Part shown: piece by piece, positions 1-6,625 of the stretch
Numbering within the stretch: the first letter of the stretch is position 1
How the letters are laid out: each line of letters begins with the position of its first letter
Assembly (NCBI GenBank): GCA_029054965.1
Contig: JAIDEF010000220.1
Coordinates: forward strand, 1-10,915
From: Eubacterium sp.
GTDB taxonomy: Bacteria; Bacillota; Clostridia; Oscillospirales; Acutalibacteraceae
Direction: 5' to 3'
Length of the DNA: 10,915 bases
The notes under the pieces: model-generated
Databases searched by the model: none
Seen by the model: the letters and a program-made list of their open reading frames with translations, nothing else
What the model was told of the DNA's origin: nothing
Position numbers and translations under genes: made by a program

Positions 1-277
1 TAACTGTCTGACCTGCATCCTCACCGCAGTTGTTAATAATTCTGTAGGACTCTATACCCTGAGTTTTTGCAATCTCAGGGATTTTTTCAAATATATGAGA
101 AACAAATTTACTGTTGCTTTCATTAACATCTGCAGCACTCTCAATATGCTCCTTAGGAACAACTATGATGTGAACAGGCGCAACAGGATTAATATCCTTG
201 AATGCTAAAATCATATCATCCTCATAAACCTTAGTTGATGGGATATTACCTGCAATGATTTCACAAAATATGCACAT
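1..277 (-). CDS. HIT family nucleotide hydrolase/transferase, 3' end cut by window edge
   Basis: Not closed in the window; 92 codons are visible. The N-terminus reads MCIFCEIIAGNIPS, the usual start of Hint/HIT proteins, with a CxxC pair at residues 2 and 5. It continues with VYEDDMILAFKDINPVAPVH and VVPKEHIES, the conserved first half of the HIT fold, and ends at NCGEDAGQTV. In this family the next residues are the HxHxH catalytic triad, so the catalytic motif lies just outside the window. Family members hydrolyse nucleoside phosphoramidates and aminoacyl-adenylates or act as dinucleotide hydrolases; they are cytoplasmic and about 110-140 residues long. The ATG start has an AGAGGTG ribosome binding site at 285-291, 7 bases upstream. 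It starts 15 bases after the alaS stop, so the two are very probably co-transcribed. Family assignment is firm; the exact substrate is not known. Confidence 0.93.
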   Translation of the reverse strand, partial: MCIFCEIIAGNIPSTKVYEDDMILAFKDINPVAPVHIIVVPKEHIESAADVNESNSKFVSHIFEKIPEIAKTQGIESYRIINNCGEDAGQTV

Positions 278-292
278 ATTATTACACCTCTG

Positions 293-2923
293 TTATTTCA
301 TCAAAGATTTTACAGTATCTGCTACTGCAGCAATTGCGGTATCAAGCTTGGACAAATCCTTAGCTCCTGCCATAGCTGAATCAGGACGACCGCCACCGCC
401 GCCGCCTGCAAGCTTAGCAATTTCACGAACAAGGTCACCTGCTTTAACACCTTTCGCAATTGCATCCTTACCACACACAGCAACAAGGTTAGCCTTATCG
501 CCGTTAACACCTGCTACAACTGCTACAATATTATCACCTTTCGCCTTTAAATCGTCACCCATTGAGCGAAGTGCATCAGGTGTTGTTCCCTCAACCTTAG
601 CTGTATAAACCTCAAGACCGTCAATATCCACAGGCTTTGAGAACATATCTGCACTCTTCAGCTTTGTAAGCTCAGCATTCAGCTTTTGGATTTCCCTGTC
701 TTTATCTCTGAGCTCTGCAATAACGGCAGAGGCTTTTTCGCTGATTTCATTATCAGCAGTCTTTAGAGCTGCAGCAACGAGCTTAACCATATTTTCACTG
801 TGATTAAGATATGCAAGTAAATTCATACCTGTAAGTGCAGTAATTCTTCGTACACCCGCAGCAACAGATGATTCGGAAATAATTTTAAACAATCCAAGCT
901 CGCCGCTGTTAGAAACGTGAGTACCGCCGCAGAATTCTGTTGAAAAGTCACCCGCCTTAACAACACGAACGATATCGCCATACTTTTCACCAAAGAGCAT
1001 CATTGCGCCCATTTTCTTAGCTTCTTCAATTGGCATTTCCTTCATTTCAACCGCAATAGCATTCATAATGAAGTTATTTACAAGCAGCTCTGTTTTTGCA
1101 AGCTCATCTGCTGTCATAGGATTAAAATGAGTAAAGTCAAAACGAACTTCATATTCATTAACAAGCTGTCCAGCCTGCTCAACGTGTGTGCCAAGCACCT
1201 CACGCAGTGCTGCCTGAAGCAAATGGGCCGCAGTATGATTTTTCATAATAGACTTACGTCTGTTTTCATTAATACCTGCAGTAACAGTATCACCTACACT
1301 GATAATACCCCTTGCAACAGAACCATTATGGAGGTAAATCTCATCAGCATTCTTCGTTGTATCAGCAACGGTAAACACATTGCCATCATCCTTCTTTAGT
1401 ATACCGCTGTCACCTACCTGTCCGCCTGACAGTGCATAAAACGGTGTTTTATCAATAACAACAACACCCTGCTCATCAGCACCAAGCATATCAACAAGCT
1501 CACCCTCAGAATTAACAATTGCAACGACCTTAGCACTGCATTCAAAATCAGTGTAGCCTACAAAATCAGTTTTATCAACCTCAATCTTAACTGAATCGCC
1601 CTTCCAAGCATCCGCACCGGCATCCTTACGTGCAGCACGAGCAGTAGCCTTCTGATTAGCAAGCAGTGCATTAAACTTGTCCTCGTCAACAATAATTCCC
1701 TTTTCTTCAAGAATATCCTTAGTTAAATCGAGAGGAAAACCATAGGTATCATTAAGCTTAAATGCATCCTCACCTGAGAACACCTTGCCATCCATATTTG
1801 AAATATATTCATCAAGAAGTGCTAATCCGGCATCAATTGTTTTGCCAAAGCTTTCCTCTTCAGCAAGAATAACCTTTTTAATAAGCTCTGCCTTATCCTT
1901 AAGCTCGGGATAAGCAAACTCATTTTCGGCAATTACAGTATCGCATACCTTATAAAGGAAAGGTTCATTGACACCAAGAAGTCTGCCGTGACGGCATGCA
2001 CGCCTGATTAAACGGCGAAGAACATAACCTCTTCCGTTATTAGACGGAATAACACCATCACCAATCATAAAGGTTGATGAACGGATATGGTCGGTAATAA
2101 CACGAAGCGAAACATCGTTCTTTTCATCATCGTGATAACGAACATCAGCAATTTCACTGATTTTTTTCATAATATTCTGAACAGTGTCAACCTCGAAGAT
2201 ATTGTCAACATCCTGCATTATGCAGGCAAGTCTTTCAAGTCCCATACCTGTATCAATGTTAGGATGATCAAGAGGTGTATAGTTATTATTACCGTCATTA
2301 TCAAACTGAGTGAAAACATTGTTCCAGAATTCAACATATCTGTCACATTCACAGCCGGGACCGCAGTCAGGCTTACCGCAGCCATATTTTTCACCACGGT
2401 CAAAATGAATTTCAGAACAAGGACCGCATGGACCTGAGCCGTGCTCCCAGAAATTATCTTCCTTGCCAAGTCTTACGATATGGTCAGGTGCAACACCGTT
2501 CTGCTTTGTCCATATTTCAAAAGCTTCGTCATCATTCTCATAAATAGTGATATAGAGCTTATCAACAGGCATTTCAAGCACCTTGGTGCAAAACTCCCAA
2601 GCCCAGGCAGTAGCCTCTTTTTTAAAGTAATCACCAAATGAAAAATTACCAAGCATTTCAAAGAAAGTGCCGTGGCGTGCAGTTTTGCCCACATTTTCAA
2701 TGTCCGGAGTGCGGATACACTTCTGACAGGTTGTAACTCTGTTTCTCGGAGGTGTTACCTCGCCTGTAAAATATTTCTTCATAGGAGCCATACCTGAATT
2801 TATAAGCAGAAGGCTCTTGTCCCCATTAGGAACTAATGAAAAGCTTGGCAGTCTGAGATGACCCTTGCTCTCAAAAAAGGATAAATATTTTTCTCTTAAA
2901 TCATTTAATGAAGTCCATTCCAT
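293..2923 (-). CDS. alaS: Alanine--tRNA ligase (AlaRS)
   Basis: Charges tRNA-Ala with alanine in the cytoplasm and edits mischarged Ser/Gly-tRNA-Ala. At 876 residues it has the normal full length. Visible parts in order: class II catalytic core with NSGMAPMKKYF (about 42-52), GNFSFGDYF (92-100) and DTGMGLERL (224-232); a four-cysteine insert (C182, C187, C191, C193), common in Firmicute AlaRS and possibly metal-binding; the tRNA-recognition region with RRLIRRACRHGR (303-314); the editing domain with HTAAH (563-567) and CGGTH (665-669); a predicted coiled segment (about 725-757); and the C-Ala domain ending in a six-glycine stretch followed by RPDSAMAGA (840-854). The ATG start has a GAGG site 10 bases upstream (2934-2937). 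The 111-base upstream gap holds a terminator of the preceding gene and is too short for a T-box leader. The downstream HIT gene follows after 15 bases. All key motifs are intact. Confidence 0.99.
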   Translation of the reverse strand: MEWTSLNDLREKYLSFFESKGHLRLPSFSLVPNGDKSLLLINSGMAPMKKYFTGEVTPPRNRVTTCQKCIRTPDIENVGKTARHGTFFEMLGNFSFGDYFKKEATAWAWEFCTKVLEMPVDKLYITIYENDDEAFEIWTKQNGVAPDHIVRLGKEDNFWEHGSGPCGPCSEIHFDRGEKYGCGKPDCGPGCECDRYVEFWNNVFTQFDNDGNNNYTPLDHPNIDTGMGLERLACIMQDVDNIFEVDTVQNIMKKISEIADVRYHDDEKNDVSLRVITDHIRSSTFMIGDGVIPSNNGRGYVLRRLIRRACRHGRLLGVNEPFLYKVCDTVIAENEFAYPELKDKAELIKKVILAEEESFGKTIDAGLALLDEYISNMDGKVFSGEDAFKLNDTYGFPLDLTKDILEEKGIIVDEDKFNALLANQKATARAARKDAGADAWKGDSVKIEVDKTDFVGYTDFECSAKVVAIVNSEGELVDMLGADEQGVVVIDKTPFYALSGGQVGDSGILKKDDGNVFTVADTTKNADEIYLHNGSVARGIISVGDTVTAGINENRRKSIMKNHTAAHLLQAALREVLGTHVEQAGQLVNEYEVRFDFTHFNPMTADELAKTELLVNNFIMNAIAVEMKEMPIEEAKKMGAMMLFGEKYGDIVRVVKAGDFSTEFCGGTHVSNSGELGLFKIISESSVAAGVRRITALTGMNLLAYLNHSENMVKLVAAALKTADNEISEKASAVIAELRDKDREIQKLNAELTKLKSADMFSKPVDIDGLEVYTAKVEGTTPDALRSMGDDLKAKGDNIVAVVAGVNGDKANLVAVCGKDAIAKGVKAGDLVREIAKLAGGGGGGRPDSAMAGAKDLSKLDTAIAAVADTVKSLMK

Positions 2924-2951
2924 AATATATATACCTCGATTTTAAATCGTT

Positions 2952-2980
2952 ATTTAACTCATATTGCTGAAAAAAGTTAA
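2952..2980 (-). promoter_or_regulatory. Weak candidate promoter for alaS-HIT
   Basis: On the minus strand a TTAACT box (2975-2980) and a TTAAAT box (2952-2957) are 17 bases apart, each matching the sigma-A consensus at 4 of 6 positions. A promoter is expected here because a terminator (2999-3023) separates alaS from the gene upstream. A 6+1+6 palindrome, CGATTT-T-AAATCG (2937-2949), lies between the -10 candidate and the alaS ribosome binding site. The boxes are poor matches, so this is tentative. Confidence 0.3.
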
Positions 2981-2998
2981 CTATCTTAAACAAAAGTC

Positions 2999-3023
2999 TA
3001 AGGGCAACAGAGAGTTGCCCTTA
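2999..3023 (-). terminator. Rho-independent terminator after the YdbC-like gene
   Basis: A perfect 10-bp stem (TAAGGGCAAC / GTTGCCCTTA, arms 2999-3008 and 3014-3023) with a 5-base loop lies 11 bases past the stop at 3035. On the minus strand it is followed by GACTTTTGTTT, a moderately T-rich tail. It ends the ackA/ydbC-like transcript and insulates alaS. Confidence 0.8.
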
Positions 3024-3034
3024 AAAATCTTTTA

Positions 3035-3250
3035 TTAAAGCTTTTCAATAAGCTTTGTAAGTTCTTTAACCTCTTCAACGGTAAATGTAAGACCCTTACT
3101 CATTTTTGAATGATCGGGTGACCAGTCACGAACATCAATCTTCGGCTCACGTCCGTTCCAGGAAATCATATTAACTTCTCTGGTCCAGCCTCTTGTGGTT
3201 TCGGAAATAACGCCAAGATGCTCTGTGATTTCGTACTTAATCTCCGGCAT
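3035..3250 (-). CDS. PC4/YdbC-type single-stranded nucleic acid binding protein
   Basis: A 71-residue protein resembling the bacterial YdbC family (Pfam PC4, related to transcriptional coactivator p15/PC4). The match is visible in the order EITEHLGVISE, then GWTREVNMISWNGREPKIDVRDWSPDH, then KMSKGLTFT, then a C-terminal helix EVKELTKLIEKL. The fold is four beta strands and one helix, forming a dimer that binds single-stranded DNA or RNA. The cellular role of the bacterial proteins is not well defined. The length is typical. The start is an ATG with a strong AAGGAGGAG site just upstream. It lies 51 bases downstream of ackA with no terminator between, so read-through is likely. A TACAAT -10-like box also occurs in that gap, but the -35 match is poor. 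A clear terminator follows. Confident on family, not on function. Confidence 0.88.
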   Translation of the reverse strand: MPEIKYEITEHLGVISETTRGWTREVNMISWNGREPKIDVRDWSPDHSKMSKGLTFTVEEVKELTKLIEKL

Positions 3251-3301
3251 TGAAAACTCCTCCTTCTTTTGAAATTGTATGAAAAATATACCTATAGCAA
3301 A

Positions 3302-4519
3302 TTATAATGCAGCTACAATTTCAGCAGTATCGCGTGCAATTGTAAGCTCTTCATCAGTAGCAAGAATGAAAACTCTTACCTTATCAGATGGCTCTGTAAG
3401 CTCTGCCTCAGCACCCTTCTGTGTTTTTTCATTAATGTTCTCATTAATCTCAACACCAAGATAACCGAGATATGAACAAATCTTTGAACGCAGCCAAACG
3501 CCGTTTTCGCCGATACCGCCTGTAAATACGATAGCGTCAACACCATTCATAGCAGCAGCATAAGAACCGATGTACTTGGCAATTTCATATGCCTGCATTT
3601 CGTGAGCAAGGATAGCTCTTGAATTACCTCTTGCCTGAGCAGCACATATATCTCTGTCATCGGATGAAACACCTGAAATAGCGTTAACACCTGATTTTTT
3701 GTTAAGAACTGCATCCATATCATCAGGAGTCAATCCAAGCTTTTTCATAATAAATGTAACAACTGAAGGATCAACACCGCCTGAGCGTGTACCCATCATA
3801 AAGCCGTCAAGCGGAGTAAAGCCCATTGAGGTATCAATAACCTTACCATTTTTAACAGCGGCAATTGATGAGCCGTTGCCGAGGTGACATGTAATAATCT
3901 TTAACTCCTTGATATCCTTGCCGATTCTGTCTGCAACTCTGTGAGAAACAAACTTGTGTGAAGTACCGTGGAAGCCGTAACGGCGAACACCATACTTTTC
4001 ATAATACTCATAAGGCACTGCATACATATAAGCCTTAGCAGGCATAGTGCTGTGGAAGGCTGTATCAAAAACAGCAACCTGAGGTACTGACTCACCAACA
4101 ACATCTCGGCAAGCACGATAGCCCTGAAGATTAGCAGGATTGTGAAGCGGTGCGAGAGGTGACAGCTCCTCTACAACCCTTTCAACCTCAGCATCAATAA
4201 GAACACTCTTGGTGTACTTATCGCCGCCCTGAACAAAACGGTGACCGATAGCATCAATCTCATCAAAAGAGTCGATAACCTTATGCTCACCCTCTGAAAG
4301 AATGAACTTAACCTCATTAAATGCATCGGTATGTGTTGGTAATTCCTTATCATATGTGAACCTTTCATCATTCACCTTAATAATAACATTTTCTTCTCCA
4401 CCCTTGATTTCAAGACCGATACGCTCAATAGCGCCCTTGCAGAGAACAGACTCATTCTCCATATCCATAAGCTGATATTTAAGGGATGAGCTTCCGCAAT
4501 TAATAACTAAAATTTTCAA
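3302..4519 (-). CDS. ackA: Acetate kinase
   Basis: Interconverts acetate + ATP and acetyl phosphate + ADP in the cytoplasm; in a fermenting anaerobe it gives ATP and acetate from acetyl phosphate. It is 405 residues long, normal for the family. ASKHA-fold motifs in order: NCGSSSLKYQL (7-17), HRFVQGG (93-99), LAPLHNP (122-128), VFDTAFH (150-156), YGFHGTSH (181-188), CHLGNGSSI (211-219), MGTRSGGVDP (242-251), FTGGIGENG (332-340) and the C-terminal DEEL (389-392). By alignment to the Methanosarcina enzyme from memory, the catalytic residues correspond to R94, D152, H184, R245 and the C-terminal glutamate. Residue 97 is Gln (codon CAG), where many family members have His. The start is TTG (4517-4519): it begins the conserved MKILVINCGSSS and has a GGAGG site at 4527-4531, 7 bases upstream. 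No pta is in the window. It is transcribed divergently from tmcAL. Confidence 0.98.
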   Translation of the reverse strand: MKILVINCGSSSLKYQLMDMENESVLCKGAIERIGLEIKGGEENVIIKVNDERFTYDKELPTHTDAFNEVKFILSEGEHKVIDSFDEIDAIGHRFVQGGDKYTKSVLIDAEVERVVEELSPLAPLHNPANLQGYRACRDVVGESVPQVAVFDTAFHSTMPAKAYMYAVPYEYYEKYGVRRYGFHGTSHKFVSHRVADRIGKDIKELKIITCHLGNGSSIAAVKNGKVIDTSMGFTPLDGFMMGTRSGGVDPSVVTFIMKKLGLTPDDMDAVLNKKSGVNAISGVSSDDRDICAAQARGNSRAILAHEMQAYEIAKYIGSYAAAMNGVDAIVFTGGIGENGVWLRSKICSYLGYLGVEINENINEKTQKGAEAELTEPSDKVRVFILATDEELTIARDTAEIVAAL

Positions 4520-4536
4520 AATATTTCCTCCGCATA

Positions 4537-4568
4537 TTGAATTTAATATATTAATTTAGTATTATAAT
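4537..4568 (+). promoter_or_regulatory. Candidate tmcAL promoter
   Basis: On the plus strand TTGAAT (4537-4542) is followed 17 bases later by TATTAT (4560-4565); an overlapping TATAAT sits at 4563-4568 with a 20-base spacer. Transcription would start near 4572-4575, about 40 bases before the tmcAL ATG. The -10 region overlaps that of the opposing ackA promoter. The whole stretch is very AT-rich, so -10-like boxes also arise by chance. Confidence 0.35.
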
Positions 4569-4593
4569 AATATATTATATATAATATTGTCAA
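4564..4593 (-). promoter_or_regulatory. Candidate ackA promoter
   Basis: On the minus strand a perfect TTGACA -35 box (4588-4593) is followed after 18 bases by TATTAT (4564-4569). Transcription would start near 4557, giving a leader of about 38 bases. A 16-bp perfect palindrome made only of A and T (4572-4587) fills the spacer. The -35 match is the strongest in the window. The exact -10 is uncertain because of the AT-rich context. Confidence 0.55.
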
Positions 4594-4612
4594 GGACTTT
4601 TAGGTAAAAAAT

Positions 4613-5674
4613 ATGATAACAGGAATAATTTGCGAGTTTAATCCCTTTCACGCAGGGCATAAATATCTTATTGACAGTGTAAAAAATGAAAATGACGGTG
4701 TTGTCTGTGTTATGAGCGGCAACTTCGTTCAGCGCGGAGAATTTGCTGTTTATGATAAATTCACACGTGCAAAATCAGCACTTGAAAACGGTGCTGATTT
4801 AGTTATTGAACTACCCTGTGCATATTCTCTCAGATCAGCCGAGGGCTTTGCAAGGGCAGGTGTAGAATTGCTCGAGGCAGCAAATGCAGTTGACAGAATT
4901 GCTTTCGGTGCTGAATGTGATGATATCGGCAAACTAAAAAGAATTGCGTATGAGATAACAGAAAACGAACAACAAATAAAAGCAGAAATGAAAAAGGGCA
5001 TATCCTATCCTGCTGCCAGAAAAATGGTTATAAGCTCAGATATTTTGGATACACCGAACAATATTTTAGCAATTGAATATTTAAAATCAGCAAAGCTTCC
5101 CTGCACTGCTGTAAAAAGAATCGGAAAGGGTCATGACAGTGACGATGAAAAATTCAGTGCATCTGAAATAAGAAAGAAGCTAACCGAAGATGAAATCTGC
5201 TCTATGAAAAACTGCGAAACAGCCGTTCTCGCAAAGCTAAGATGTATGACAGCAAATGATTTTTTAAAGATTGAGGATGTAACAGAAGGGCTTGAAAACA
5301 GAATTGTTGATATGGTCAGGGTTTCAACCTCACTTGAAGCGCTTTATGATAATATAAAAACAAAACGCTATACCCATTCAAGAATAAGAAGAATTATTCT
5401 AAAGGCATATTTAGACATCAGCAAAGCGTACACTGAGAAGGCACCGTACATCAGGATATTAGGCTTTAACAGCAAGGGACAGGAAATTCTTGCTAAAATG
5501 AAAAAAAGTGCCGATTTGCCTATTATAAGCCGATACAGTGACATTGAAGAACTCAATGAATATGGCAAAAAATTATTTGAGCTTGAATGCCGCTGCACAG
5601 ACCTTTATAATTTGGGATATAAAAAGCCCCTGCCCTGCGGAACGGAGCAGAGAAGTAAAATTGTAATATTATAA
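4613..5674 (+). CDS. tmcAL: tRNA(Met) cytidine acetate ligase TmcAL (YlbM family)
   Basis: TmcAL activates acetate with ATP to acetyl-adenylate and transfers the acetyl group to the wobble cytidine (C34) of elongator tRNA-Met, giving N4-acetylcytidine. The protein shows the family pattern: ICEFNPFHAGHKYL (6-19) with the HxGH nucleotidylyl-transferase motif (H13, H16), SGNFVQRGEFA (35-45), ELPCAYSLRSAEGFA (66-80), FGAECDD (98-104), TPNNILAIEYL (147-157), KRIGKGHDS (168-176), FSASEIRKKL (181-190) in place of the (I)SSTxIR motif, and a C-terminal CTDLYNLGYKKP (328-339). At 353 residues it is shorter than the roughly 400-residue Bacillus subtilis enzyme, with the shortfall apparently in the middle helical region (about 190-220). 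The motifs at both ends are present, so it is probably functional. The start ATG has only a weak TAGG site. It is the only plus-strand gene and is divergent from ackA. Confidence 0.95.
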   Translation: MITGIICEFNPFHAGHKYLIDSVKNENDGVVCVMSGNFVQRGEFAVYDKFTRAKSALENGADLVIELPCAYSLRSAEGFARAGVELLEAANAVDRIAFGAECDDIGKLKRIAYEITENEQQIKAEMKKGISYPAARKMVISSDILDTPNNILAIEYLKSAKLPCTAVKRIGKGHDSDDEKFSASEIRKKLTEDEICSMKNCETAVLAKLRCMTANDFLKIEDVTEGLENRIVDMVRVSTSLEALYDNIKTKRYTHSRIRRIILKAYLDISKAYTEKAPYIRILGFNSKGQEILAKMKKSADLPIISRYSDIEELNEYGKKLFELECRCTDLYNLGYKKPLPCGTEQRSKIVIL

Positions 5675-5689
5675 ATATTATATATTAGT

Positions 5690-5718
5690 AAAGAGAGGTC
5701 ATAAAACCTCTCTTTTTT
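5690..5718 (+). terminator. Terminator after tmcAL, between convergent genes
   Basis: A 10-bp perfect stem (AAAGAGAGGT / ACCTCTCTTT, arms 5690-5699 and 5706-5715) with a 6-base loop runs into TTTTTT on the plus strand, 16 bases after the tmcAL stop. The same hairpin lies 14 bases past the stop of the minus-strand peptidase gene. On that strand the tail is only TTT then ACTAATAT, so it may stop both transcripts but is clearly stronger for tmcAL. Confidence 0.88.
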
Positions 5719-5731
5719 AGTTATTCAGTCA

Positions 5732-6535
5732 TTATTTATTCACTGACCATAAATTTTTGATTTGAGGTGAAAGACGTTCATATGTCCAAAGCTTCTCGGA
5801 ATTTTTGTAGCTGTTGGGATCATTAACCTTAAATCCCTCATTGGTATATCCTGTCACAACAATAAAATGACCCTTTGTTGTAAAATCACCTTCACCGAGT
5901 GACAATATAATTGAATCTCCCTGCTGCAGTGCATTTTTCATAACTGTTTCATCCAGCGGAAGCTCTTTCACTGTCAAGCCAAGCTTTGTTCCGCCCTTGG
6001 TGAATAGATCCCAGGTTGAGCCTACACCATTTTTATAATAGCCTTTTCTGTAAGCGTAGTCAGCGACATAATCAGGTGAAAGCTTGGTATCCTGTAAATA
6101 ATATACAGCACACATAGACAGGCAGGTTGGTCCGCAGCCGTCAAGTCCCACAATACCGTCACCGTACGCTGCGTATCCCCAGCGCTGATCCCACTGAATA
6201 AAAAGAGGTACACTACTGCATTTTTTATATTCCTTCATATTCGGCTGCGAGGTTTTATCCTTATATTTCGGATACTCCATAACAAAATCTGCACTGTCGG
6301 GATGGTTCTCAAGCAGAGTCAGCAGTCTTGCAGGATAGTCACTCATTGAATAGCCGTGAGCAGAAGCGTATTTTTGTACATCATCTATTACCTTCTGACC
6401 TGCAGTAACCTGAAGCTGAGTTTCAGCTTCACCGCTGTTGTTGTGAACCGACTTATATGTTATAAAAAATGACACTGCAATAACAAGTATAATTACTATG
6501 CAGAAAATTAAATTTTGCCTTGTTTTTCTCTTCAT
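5732..6535 (-). CDS. Membrane-anchored C39-like cysteine peptidase (Peptidase_C39_2)
   Basis: A 267-residue protein. A positive N-terminus (MKRKTRQ) precedes a hydrophobic segment at about 9-27, so it is probably a signal anchor with the rest outside the membrane. Residues 40-100 form a helical pro-region with LENHPDSADFVMEYPKYKDK. The papain-like domain follows: VPLFIQWDQRWGYAAYG (109-125) with the likely oxyanion Gln114, LDGCGPTCLSM (131-141) with probable nucleophile Cys134, GSTWDLFTKG (172-181), GDFTTKGHFIVVTGY (216-230) with His223, and KVNDPNS (236-242) with Asp239. The triad is therefore intact. Such clostridial proteins are predicted secreted peptidases or amidases acting at the cell surface; no substrate is known. 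It has a strong AGGAGG site about 10 bases before the ATG. It lies 86 bases downstream of the VanS-like kinase gene, with its own -10 box and VanR-box-like repeats in between, which suggests that two-component system controls it. Confidence 0.93.
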   Translation of the reverse strand: MKRKTRQNLIFCIVIILVIAVSFFITYKSVHNNSGEAETQLQVTAGQKVIDDVQKYASAHGYSMSDYPARLLTLLENHPDSADFVMEYPKYKDKTSQPNMKEYKKCSSVPLFIQWDQRWGYAAYGDGIVGLDGCGPTCLSMCAVYYLQDTKLSPDYVADYAYRKGYYKNGVGSTWDLFTKGGTKLGLTVKELPLDETVMKNALQQGDSIILSLGEGDFTTKGHFIVVTGYTNEGFKVNDPNSYKNSEKLWTYERLSPQIKNLWSVNK

Positions 6536-6561
6536 AAATAAATCTCCTCCTGATGTAAGCC

Positions 6562-6567
6562 ATTATA
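6562..6567 (-). promoter_or_regulatory. -10 box for the C39 peptidase gene
   Basis: A perfect TATAAT on the minus strand would start transcription near 6555, about 20 bases before the ATG. No good -35 hexamer is seen 16-18 bases upstream, as expected for a promoter that needs an activator. It is bracketed by an inverted repeat, CCTCCTG (6546-6552) and CAGGAGG (6571-6577). The left arm overlaps the ribosome binding site, so the repeat could be coincidental. Confidence 0.4.
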
Positions 6568-6608
6568 CAACAGGAGGATAAAGAATACATATAGACATTA
6601 TTAAAATC

Positions 6609-6625
6609 ATCTTAAGATTTCTTAA
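6609..6625 (-). promoter_or_regulatory. Tandem TTAAGA repeats, possible response-regulator site
   Basis: On the minus strand TTAAGA occurs twice with a 10-base period (plus-strand TCTTAA at 6610-6615 and 6620-6625), overlapping the stop codon of the kinase gene. The element resembles the TAAGAAA pair upstream of the response regulator gene. OmpR/PhoB-family regulators bind direct repeats with one helical turn spacing. Its centre is about 50 bases upstream of the TATAAT at 6562, farther than usual for a class II activator site, so its role is open. Confidence 0.35.

Noticed and set aside
403..418. GGC-type microsatellite
   Set aside because: The repeat encodes the conserved glycine linker before RPDSAMAGA in AlaRS and is explained by coding.
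255..608. Proline-rich 117-residue plus-strand frame
   Set aside because: It lies antisense to the end of alaS; its proline run is the complement of the GGC-rich glycine codons of AlaRS. No ribosome binding site or family likeness.
2924..3034. T-box riboswitch before alaS
   Set aside because: Firmicute alaS genes often have one, but this gap is 111 bases and is partly taken by the upstream gene's terminator; no T-box core or antiterminator is visible.
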